Below are positions 24,063 to 30,418 of a stretch of 30,418 bases of DNA, piece after piece. Within the stretch, counting starts at the first letter, position 1. Every line of letters begins with the position of its first letter. The notes under the pieces were generated by a model that saw only the letters and a program-made list of their open reading frames with translations, searched no databases and was not told where the DNA came from. Source of the DNA: JAXGPP01 sp964436865 (GTDB lineage: Bacteria; Planctomycetota; Planctomycetia; Pirellulales; Thermoguttaceae); contig CAYTFK010000045.1 of the NCBI GenBank assembly GCA_964436865.1, forward strand, positions 1 through 30,418. Reading direction: 5' to 3'. The translations under genes and the position numbers were made by a program.

Positions 24063-25118
24063 ATGCACAGCAACTGGTTACTTTACGGCGCGAATGGTTA
24101 TACCGGGCGGCTGATCGCCGAAGAGGCGGTGCGTCGCGGTATGCGGCCGATCCTCGCCGGACGCTCGGCGGAGAAGATTGAGCTGTTGGCCGCCCAGCTT
24201 GGCTGCACAAGCCGCGTTTTCGCGTTGGAATCGCCAGGGCAGGTTGCGGGCCGACTCGACGGCTGCCGGGCGGTGCTTCACTGCGCGGGGCCGTTTTCGG
24301 CCACGGCCGAGCCGATGATGGAGGCGTGCCTCGCGAGGCAGGTCCATTACCTCGATATCACCGGCGAGATCGACGTCATCGAATCGGCCGCGGCGAAACA
24401 CCAGTGCGCTGCGGCCGCCGGCGTTACGGTCCTGCCCGCTGCAGGCTTCGACGTCGTTCCCAGCGACTGTCTTGCCGCCATGCTCCACCAGCGGGTTCCC
24501 GATGCCACGCACCTGGAGCTTGCCTTTACAGGCACCGGTGCGGTGAGCCCGGGAACCGCCCGGACCATGCTCCAGCGCCTGCCCGGCGGTGGCCGCGTCC
24601 GCCGCGACGGCCAGATTGTCGCCGTGCCCTTCGCCCACAAGACCCGCGAAATACCGTTCCGCGAGGGGCCTCGCCCGGCGGTTGCCATTCCCTGGGGCGA
24701 CGTCGCCACCGCCTGGCATTCGACGAGCATTCCAAACATCGAGGTCTATTTAGCAATGAGCCGCTTACAGATTCGCGCGCTTCGCGCCATGGCTCCCATG
24801 CTGCCCCTCATGCGCCGCTTTCGCGGGCGCCTGATGGAGCGGGCCGTCCGCCGCTTCATCGTCGGGCCTTCGGCCGAAAGCCGCCGCACAGCGCGAGGCT
24901 CGTTCTGGGGCCGAGTTTCGAATCCTGCCGGCGAGACCGCCGAGGCGACGCTCGTCACGCCCAGTGGCTACACGCTGACCGTGCTCACGGCGCTGGCCGC
25001 TCTCGAAAAGGTCTTGGCTGGCGAAGCACCGGCAGGGTTCTGCACGCCATCGAAAGCGTTCAGCGCCGAGTTTGTGCTCTCGATACCCGACACGGATTTG
25101 CAGTGGCGAGGCGAGTGA
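24063..25118 (+). CDS. saccharopine dehydrogenase-like NAD(P)-binding oxidoreductase
   Basis: A 351-residue protein with an N-terminal Rossmann fold: WLLYGANGYTGRLIAEEA is the nucleotide-binding G-x-N-G-x-T-G loop, and LAGRSAEKIE supplies the second strand that selects NADP. CAGPFSATAEPMMEACLARQVHYLDITGE is typical of the saccharopine dehydrogenase / trans-acting enoyl reductase superfamily. A Lys-pathway role is unlikely because the second half does not match lysine enzymes; members of this group reduce varied lipids or keto compounds. Near the end is a Ser/Arg-rich linker (SAESRRTARGSFW). ATG 24063 is the best start; a TTG 18 nt earlier is possible. The gene is single, convergent with the zinc-ribbon gene 9 bp away. 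Confidence 0.8.
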   Translation: MHSNWLLYGANGYTGRLIAEEAVRRGMRPILAGRSAEKIELLAAQLGCTSRVFALESPGQVAGRLDGCRAVLHCAGPFSATAEPMMEACLARQVHYLDITGEIDVIESAAAKHQCAAAAGVTVLPAAGFDVVPSDCLAAMLHQRVPDATHLELAFTGTGAVSPGTARTMLQRLPGGGRVRRDGQIVAVPFAHKTREIPFREGPRPAVAIPWGDVATAWHSTSIPNIEVYLAMSRLQIRALRAMAPMLPLMRRFRGRLMERAVRRFIVGPSAESRRTARGSFWGRVSNPAGETAEATLVTPSGYTLTVLTALAALEKVLAGEAPAGFCTPSKAFSAEFVLSIPDTDLQWRGE

Positions 25119-25127
25119 CGCGCGGGT

Positions 25128-26054
25128 TCAGAGGATTTCGGAAAGCTCATCCTGGCCGTCGATGCCAAAACTGTGCTCGACCGGCTTGACTCCAGCGGTT
25201 AACTGTTCGAGCGTCCAGCGATACTTGCGCGGGCCGATGATTTCATCGGCAGAAACGAAATACTCTTCGACTCGGTCGCGATCGACGTCCTCGATACGGT
25301 CTGTCTCGGCCCGGTTGGCGTGCCGTGAGATGAGGAGCATCCAGTATCTGCCCGGTTGCGGCACGACGACGGTGAATTTGCCCTCCTGGTCGGCACGCGC
25401 CAGTACGCCGCCCAGTTCGGAGAATCGCCTCCACGTGGGGTCGCTGGGATCAGGCGGCGGGTCGTGCGGACGAAACGGCTGGGCTGTGAAACGGATGTCG
25501 GGGCGCATTCCCTGCGGCAGAAGCAGCATCACCGCATCGCGGTCACCGACGAGTTGCGAGCCCGTATCGTAGAGGAGTCTGCCTTCAACGAGGACTTGTT
25601 CCACCGTGCCGGACTGCCTGGATGTGATTGACTGCCGGGGCGAGGCGCCGCCGCGGCCGATCAGGTAACCCGCTCCCAGTCCGCCGAGCGCGACAACGGC
25701 GAGGATCAGGCCTTGAATATAGACTGCCTGTCGGGGGAGCATAATCCAATCGCCCGGCGGCGCGCCCGGTGAGGCCGAAACCCGAATCTCGGCGGCGCGT
25801 TCGGCACGACTGGTGCCCGGAGCTTCCAGCGGCGGGCCGATCACGACGCAGGGAGCATCGGCCGACTCGAGGTCGGGAGCGATCTCCTCGGGCGCGATCG
25901 TCACGTGGGCCGCCGCCAGACTTGCCGCGGCGGCCTCCGGTCCCGGCACCGTTTGCGTGTAGCCGCACTTCGGGCAATCGATTGGCGTGCCGGCTTTGCG
26001 CCGGCCGATCGACAGCATCCGATTGCAGCCAGTGCAGAGAAAGCGGATAGGCAT
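25128..26054 (-). CDS. zinc-ribbon, single-pass membrane protein of unknown function
   Basis: A 308-residue protein. It starts with a zinc ribbon, C7-x2-C10 and C27-P-K-C30, the type often found at the front of planctomycete membrane proteins. A low-complexity acidic/Pro linker follows (about 36-107), then one membrane helix (about 112-132, ending GYLIGRGG). The outside domain (about 135-308) is beta-rich and looks like a carboxypeptidase-regulatory or Ig-like sandwich (GKFTVVVPQPGRYWMLLISRHA). The likely layout is zinc ribbon inside, sandwich outside. No enzyme motif is seen. ATG 26054 is the only sensible start; its ribosome site is not clear. The two-helix gene lies 86 bp upstream on the same strand, so the two may share a transcript. 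Confidence 0.7.
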   Translation of the reverse strand: MPIRFLCTGCNRMLSIGRRKAGTPIDCPKCGYTQTVPGPEAAAASLAAAHVTIAPEEIAPDLESADAPCVVIGPPLEAPGTSRAERAAEIRVSASPGAPPGDWIMLPRQAVYIQGLILAVVALGGLGAGYLIGRGGASPRQSITSRQSGTVEQVLVEGRLLYDTGSQLVGDRDAVMLLLPQGMRPDIRFTAQPFRPHDPPPDPSDPTWRRFSELGGVLARADQEGKFTVVVPQPGRYWMLLISRHANRAETDRIEDVDRDRVEEYFVSADEIIGPRKYRWTLEQLTAGVKPVEHSFGIDGQDELSEIL

Positions 26055-26140
26055 GGAAGCGTTCTATCAAGAGAGCTTCCATCTACGATACCACGCGGGC
26101 CGGCGCCTTGCACGTTCAACGCTCGGGCGCACGTCGGCGT

Positions 26141-26395
26141 TCACGGGCGGGGGGCGGGATCATCGGAGTCGAACAACGCGTTCACCGCCAAGGCCAACAC
26201 CAGGCAGACGAGTCCCAGCAACCAGACAATTCCCAAGCCCACCGCGATCCAGCCCAGGGTTGTACTTCCCGCCGCGTCGCCCATCAACCCAAGCAGGCTG
26301 GCCAACGCTGCCAGCAGCAGACAGCCGATCGGCAGCACGACCGTCGGGGCCAGCAGCAGGAGCAGAACTCGGGTGGAGACCGGTTTTCGCGGCAT
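26141..26395 (-). CDS. small two-helix membrane protein
   Basis: An 84-residue protein with two hydrophobic helices (about 9-37 and 45-72), a basic start (MPRKPVSTR) and an acidic/Pro tail. The positive start suggests both ends face the cytoplasm. No family recognised. No ribosome site is visible before ATG 26395, but the frame and hydrophobic pattern support it as real. It precedes the zinc-ribbon gene on the same strand. Confidence 0.55.
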   Translation of the reverse strand: MPRKPVSTRVLLLLLAPTVVLPIGCLLLAALASLLGLMGDAAGSTTLGWIAVGLGIVWLLGLVCLVLALAVNALFDSDDPAPRP

Positions 26396-26855
26396 AGTGG
26401 TTGTGAACAGAAAGATCAGGCGCTGACCCTTTGCTCAGTCTATTGGCTCCCCACTCGATGGTGTTGTGGTCGCCAAATCCTTCCCAACCGGGCCATTTTG
26501 TCGGTCAGGGGCGGTAGTGTCAACACGGGTCCAGCGATGCCGGTGAAATGGGTCGAATGCTCCGACGGCGGTCACGTTGGGGGGGAAGGCGATCGAGCAA
26601 AGTCACAATGGACCTCGCGAGGGGGGCGGTTTTCTTGACTTGCCTCTGAGGTGGGACACAATGGAGAGATACTGATATTTGCTCGGAAAACAAGCCGGCG
26701 GCGAGGGCCCTTGCTTCCAGTCCGGCTCCGCGGCTGGGGCTTGGCTCATTCGCGATGAAGGGGGCTCTGGGAACCGTGGATCGGCCCTCGGCTGGTTTGC
26801 GGAGCAGGATCGGGCGGATGGGTTTAGCCGCGCCGGAACGGAGGGAGGGCTCGTC
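26396..26855. other. 460-bp divergent intergenic region
   Basis: No gene is seen. It separates the small membrane protein (minus) from the hydrolase (plus). A promoter for the hydrolase lies at 26635-26662, which leaves about 187 nt of leader. In that leader CGAGGGCC (26702-26709) can pair with GGCCCTCG (26783-26790), an 8-bp long-range stem that may be chance. Confidence 0.5.
26635..26662 (+). promoter_or_regulatory. promoter of the secreted hydrolase gene
   Basis: TTGACT (26635-26640), a 16-nt spacer, CACAAT (26657-26662): 5 of 6 and 4 of 6 matches. It predicts transcription from about 26669, far upstream of ATG 26856. Confidence 0.45.
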
Positions 26856-29246
26856 ATGCGTCGATTCGGCTACCTCGTAGTACCATGGCTCCTGTTGCTG
26901 AGCCTGGGGGACGTCTCACGGGTTCACGCGGCGGAGATACTTCTCAAGGATGGACGCATATTGTCCGGCAAGCCGGGCGTCACCGCGGGAATGGCCGAGA
27001 AGCCGGTACCGCCGAGTCCCGACGGGAGCGGGCCGCTGCAATTGATCGTCTTCGTCGACGATGATCTGCGCCGCACGTTCGTGCCCAAGCGTCAGATACG
27101 CGAGGTCCGCCAGGACGCTGCCGGGCAGGTTTCGGAGAAGTTCGTTATCCCTCAACGGGTGAGCCGAGCGGGACGTTCGGTTGCCGCCGTGGGGCCGTCG
27201 GTTCGAGTCACGCCGTTCGACGAGTACGGCCGCCGCATCTTCACGATGAACACCGCCCAGGGGCAGGTCGACGTCATCCAGGGGATCACCGAGATCACGC
27301 CGCAGTGGATCAAGGTCGAGGGGCTGGTGGCGGAAGGAATGAGCGTCGTATGGGACATGCGGCTGGCCACCAGTTCGCTGCCGCAGGAGACGCTCGCGAA
27401 GATCCTTTCCCGGCAGATTGACCCGAAGAATCTCGAACACCGCAAACGGATCGCGGCATTCTATCTTCAGACGGGAAGACCAGACGACGCGGCGAAAGAA
27501 CTAGCGCAGATACTCGCCGAATTCACTCAGGATCCGGAAGTCCAGCAGCAACTCGATCGCTTGGCTCGGCTGGTCAAGCAGGTGGCCGCACAGAAGCTTT
27601 TGGAGGAACTTGAGCTGCGCCGGGGGGCGGGCCAGCACGGGCTCGTCCTGTCGGCGCTGAAAAATTTCCCCTCCGAGGGCGTCGCGGGTGAGAACCTGCA
27701 GCGGGTCCGCGAGATCATTGGCGAGTACGAGAATTGGAATTCCCAGCGGAAGACGCTGGTGGGGAAGATCGACACGCTCCTTGAGCAGATCAACGAATCG
27801 TCGCTCCGTGAAGCGGTGCGTCCGATCCGCGACGAGATCGAGCGCGAACTCGGCCCCAACACGCTCGAGCGCATGGCGGCCTTCAACCTGTCGGCCGACG
27901 ACGACTCGCTCACGCCGGGCGAACGCGTGTCGCTGGCCGCCAGCGGTTGGCTGCTCGGCAGTGATAACGCTACGGAAAAGCTCCCGGTGGCGATCTCCTC
28001 GTATAAGACGCGCGGTCTCATTCGCGATTACCTTTGCACGGCCGATAAGTTGGGGCGAGCGGGAATCCTCGAATTACTGGCCGCGGAAGAAGCGGGCATT
28101 CCGCCCACGGTGAGCAAGATTCTTGCCCACATGAAACCGCCAGCCGAGTTGCCGGAGGCCGACCCGGCTCAGCCCGGTTTCTACCGCGTGGAACTGCCCG
28201 GCGCGAGCGCGGGTTCGCCCCGCTCCTACGCGGTGCAGCTTCCGCCGGAGTACGACCCCGCGCGCCGCTACCCGGCAGTGGTGACTTTGCACGGATTGGG
28301 ACGAACGCCAGAACAGCAGATCGACTGGTGGGCAGGAGAGTGGGATGACAAGGGACGGCGTCAGGGGCAAGCAACCCGCCACGGCTACATCGTAATCGCC
28401 CCTGACTGGGCTGCGCCGACCCAGAAAGACTACCGCTTCTCGCTCCGCGAGCATGCCGCCGTGCTCGACTCGCTTCGCGATGCCTGTCAGCGGCTATCGA
28501 TCGACACCGATCGGGTTTTCCTGAGCGGCCATTCCATGGGAGGCGACGCGGCCGTTGACATTGGCCTCGCCCATCCACACCTCTGGGCGGGCGTGATCCC
28601 GATCGTCGCCCGGATCGACCGCTACGGCGAGCACTACTGGCCCAATGCGGAACTGGTGCCATTCTACTTCATCTGTGGCCAGCTCGACGGTCCGGCGATC
28701 GTCAATAATGCGATGGTCTGGGATCGCTGGATGCTTCGGGCGTACAACCTCACCGTCGTCGAGTTCCTGGGTCGGGGCCACGAGGCATTCTCCGACGAGA
28801 TCCAGCGGCTCTTCGACTGGATGGGACGCTTCAAACGGGACATCCGGCCCCGCGAATTCACTTGCGCTACGATGCGCCCTTGGGACAACGTATTCTGGTG
28901 GGTCGAGCTGTCGCAGTTGCCTCCCAAATCGATGGTCGATCCGGCAAGCTGGCCACCCGGCCGGGGCGTGCAGGCCGTCAAGACCAAAGCCAGTTTTACA
29001 CAGGGAAACGGCGCGTACATCAGCACCGGGGCGGGCCAGGTGACCGTCTGGTTGTCGCCGGAATTGCTCAACTTCGAGCAACCGATCAGCGTCGTCGTCA
29101 ACGGCAACCGCATCAACCGCAAGCAGCCGTACCTGGAGGGCGATCTGGAAACGTTGCTCGAAGACGCCCGCACCCGTGCCGACCGCCAGCACCCCTTCTG
29201 GTTGAAGATCGACAGCGCAACGGGTAGGCTAGCGCCCGGTAGTTGA
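26856..29246 (+). CDS. large secreted alpha/beta-hydrolase (esterase/peptidase-like)
   Basis: A 796-residue exported protein. Residues 1-24 are a signal peptide (RRFGYLVVPWLLLLSLG core, VHAA cut site). Residues about 25-150 hold a small beta domain that begins EILLKDGRILSG. Residues about 180-420 are helical, with a TPR-like stretch (HRKRIAAFYLQTGRPDDAAKELAQIL). The alpha/beta-hydrolase covers about 440-680: VVTLHGLG (oxyanion side), nucleophile GHS560MGG, acid D611 in CGQLDGP and base H642 in GRGHEAF, so the triad looks complete. The fold recalls esterase D/PHB-depolymerase or prolyl-oligopeptidase-like enzymes; the substrate is unknown. A C-terminal beta region of about 100 residues ends the protein. 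ATG 26856 has GAGGGAGGG just upstream and gives the signal peptide. An exported FAH-family gene follows 62 bp later and may be co-transcribed. Confidence 0.8.
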   Translation: MRRFGYLVVPWLLLLSLGDVSRVHAAEILLKDGRILSGKPGVTAGMAEKPVPPSPDGSGPLQLIVFVDDDLRRTFVPKRQIREVRQDAAGQVSEKFVIPQRVSRAGRSVAAVGPSVRVTPFDEYGRRIFTMNTAQGQVDVIQGITEITPQWIKVEGLVAEGMSVVWDMRLATSSLPQETLAKILSRQIDPKNLEHRKRIAAFYLQTGRPDDAAKELAQILAEFTQDPEVQQQLDRLARLVKQVAAQKLLEELELRRGAGQHGLVLSALKNFPSEGVAGENLQRVREIIGEYENWNSQRKTLVGKIDTLLEQINESSLREAVRPIRDEIERELGPNTLERMAAFNLSADDDSLTPGERVSLAASGWLLGSDNATEKLPVAISSYKTRGLIRDYLCTADKLGRAGILELLAAEEAGIPPTVSKILAHMKPPAELPEADPAQPGFYRVELPGASAGSPRSYAVQLPPEYDPARRYPAVVTLHGLGRTPEQQIDWWAGEWDDKGRRQGQATRHGYIVIAPDWAAPTQKDYRFSLREHAAVLDSLRDACQRLSIDTDRVFLSGHSMGGDAAVDIGLAHPHLWAGVIPIVARIDRYGEHYWPNAELVPFYFICGQLDGPAIVNNAMVWDRWMLRAYNLTVVEFLGRGHEAFSDEIQRLFDWMGRFKRDIRPREFTCATMRPWDNVFWWVELSQLPPKSMVDPASWPPGRGVQAVKTKASFTQGNGAYISTGAGQVTVWLSPELLNFEQPISVVVNGNRINRKQPYLEGDLETLLEDARTRADRQHPFWLKIDSATGRLAPGS

Positions 29247-29308
29247 GCAGTGCAGGGTGGGGCGAGCACAGCAGATCCCGCCAGAACTCTTTCTCCGGAG
29301 CCGCAGCC

Positions 29309-30154
29309 ATGAGTCGACAGACGAGTATCGCAACAGCCGCGTGGGTCGCAGTAACGCTGGTGGGTGTGAGCGTTACGGCCGCCGCAGAGGGCGAGGTGGC
29401 CAAGTACGTCCGCTTTCGCGCCGGCGATGTTACCGCCTACGGAATGGTAGAGGGCGACCGGGTGCGGCAACTTGAGGGGAGCCCCTTCGCCGCCGTCAAG
29501 CCAACTGACAAGACGTATCCGCTTGCCGAGGTGAAGTTGCTCGTGCCGACTCAGCCCAAGAAGATCCTTGCCGCGGCGGGCAACTATAAGTCGCACCTGC
29601 AGGATCAGCCGGAGCACGAGCATCCCGAGCTGTTTCTCAAACCGGTGTCGTGCCTGATTCCCGATGGCGCCAGAGTCGTGCTTCCGAAAGGGAGCGAGCG
29701 GATCGATGCGGAGGCGGAATTGGTGATTGTCATCGGCAAGCGGGCGAAGAAGGTGCCCGTGGACAAAGCGATGGACTATGTGTTCGGCGTGACCTGCGGA
29801 GCCGACATTTCAGCGCGCGACTGGCAGGACAACGACGTGCAGTGGTGGCGTGCGAAGGGGACCGACACCTTCGGTCCGTGCGGTCCCTACATCGTCTCCG
29901 GGATCGACTACGACAAACTCATGCTCCGCGGCCGAGTCAATGGCGAGGTGACGCAGGAGCAGAGCACAGCCGACATGGTCCACGGCGTGGCCGCCATGGT
30001 GAGCTACGCCAGCCAGTACGTGACGCTGGAGCCGGGGGACCTGATCTACACGGGTACCCCGGGACAGACGCCCCAGCTCAAGCCGGGTGACATGATCGAA
30101 GTGGAGATCGAGCACGTCGGCGTGCTGAAGAACCCGGTCGTGGGTGCGAAGTAG
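29309..30154 (+). CDS. exported fumarylacetoacetate hydrolase (FAH) family protein
   Basis: A 281-residue FAH-family protein. Metal ligands fit D133-A-E135-A-E137 (ELVIVIGKRAKKV) and D166 in GADISARDWQ. KGTDTFGPCGPYIV and GDLIYTGTPGQ are the usual family blocks. FAH proteins cleave or decarboxylate beta-keto acids, or isomerise them, in aromatic and sugar breakdown, nearly always in the cytosol. This one starts with a clear signal peptide (hydrophobic AAWVAVTLVGVSVTAAA, cut near AAAEG), so it should act outside the cytoplasm. ATG 29309 has CGGAG 8 nt upstream, so the signal is not an artefact of a wrong start. It sits 62 bp after the secreted hydrolase on the same strand, perhaps as a pair acting on one exported substrate. 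Confidence 0.85.
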   Translation: MSRQTSIATAAWVAVTLVGVSVTAAAEGEVAKYVRFRAGDVTAYGMVEGDRVRQLEGSPFAAVKPTDKTYPLAEVKLLVPTQPKKILAAAGNYKSHLQDQPEHEHPELFLKPVSCLIPDGARVVLPKGSERIDAEAELVIVIGKRAKKVPVDKAMDYVFGVTCGADISARDWQDNDVQWWRAKGTDTFGPCGPYIVSGIDYDKLMLRGRVNGEVTQEQSTADMVHGVAAMVSYASQYVTLEPGDLIYTGTPGQTPQLKPGDMIEVEIEHVGVLKNPVVGAK

Positions 30155-30184
30155 TCTCAGTCGGCGCGAGCTATAAGCGGGGCC

Positions 30185-30418
30185 CTACAGGCTCGGGTGC
30201 GGGCCCGCGAAGCTATGGCAGGAATTGCAGTTCATCAGGGCGCTGACATCGGCCAGTTCCCGGTCGCCATGGCACGAGAGGCAGGATCGCACCTCCTCGG
30301 ACGGCCTTGGCTGCGGGCACCCGGTCGCCGAGGCGAAGTTGAGGATCTCGACGACCTTCCGCGCCACGTCGGCGGTCAGCCGGCTGCAGCGTTCCTTGCG
30401 CTCCGGGCTTGATGCCTC
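30185..30418 (-). CDS. C-terminal part of a CxxCH cytochrome-type protein (cut by window edge)
   Basis: The last 77 residues of a protein whose frame is open to the right edge, so the start lies outside the window. It holds two c-type heme motifs, CLSCH and CNSCH, 19 residues apart, after a helical lead (VARKVVEILNFASATGC). Two closely spaced CxxCH sites suggest a periplasmic or membrane-bound di- or multiheme cytochrome for electron transfer; planctomycetes have many. The size of the whole protein cannot be judged. Its TAG stop (30185-30187) is 30 bp from the FAH stop, head-on. Confidence 0.75.
   Translation of the reverse strand, partial: EASSPERKERCSRLTADVARKVVEILNFASATGCPQPRPSEEVRSCLSCHGDRELADVSALMNCNSCHSFAGPHPSL

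Noticed and set aside
24063..25118. Lysine-pathway saccharopine dehydrogenase
   Set aside because: Only the Rossmann half matches; the second half resembles the broader oxidoreductase group, and no lysine genes are near.

Overview
The window is about 30 kb of GC-rich bacterial DNA and looks chromosomal. It almost certainly comes from a planctomycete, probably of the Pirellulales/Thermoguttales type. The evidence is a type IV-prepilin-like DUF1559 protein with the usual N-terminal helix and C-terminal signature, a VIT/von Willebrand A secreted protein, a DUF4838 secreted protein, a zinc-ribbon-plus-one-membrane-helix protein, a CxxCH cytochrome fragment, and many single genes on alternating strands instead of long operons. 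I see no phage, transposase, CRISPR array, tRNA or rRNA.

Layout. 0-6.4 kb: a VIT/vWA secreted protein (minus); a tandem-ACT regulator with an excellent promoter and a possibly structured 150-nt leader; a lipoprotein; an orphan soluble histidine kinase (minus); an unrecognised 85-residue protein; and nadD (minus). 6.5-18.7 kb is rich in DNA-replication and repair genes: priA, a membrane histidine kinase with a CxxCH DUF3365-type sensor, rnhA (overlapping the kinase stop by ATGA), recG, a radical-SAM protein of the spore-photolyase-like superfamily (minus), a secreted DUF4838 protein, and a short UvrC-like GIY-YIG protein (minus). PriA, RNase HI and RecG act on the same intermediates (R-loops and stalled forks). 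Their clustering around a presumptive heme/redox sensor is the most coherent functional story here.

18.7-20.3 kb: a divergent promoter region with a centred palindrome, then a small His/Cys-rich membrane-anchored protein and a DUF1559 pseudopilin carrying a His/Asp/Glu-rich insert, probably a metal-binding pair. 20.5-23.6 kb: a two-gene AAA+ ATPase (ChlI/MoxR-like) and vWA protein (ChlD-like) operon with overlapping genes. 23.6-30.4 kb: a tiny lipoprotein, a saccharopine-dehydrogenase-like oxidoreductase, a zinc-ribbon membrane protein, a two-helix membrane protein, a large secreted alpha/beta-hydrolase, an exported FAH-family protein, and the C-terminus of a CxxCH cytochrome running off the right edge.

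Intergenic gaps hold several short perfect palindromes. Three of them share the architecture arm-TCC-arm when read on one strand. All family assignments are by reading translated sequence and motifs; no database search was possible.
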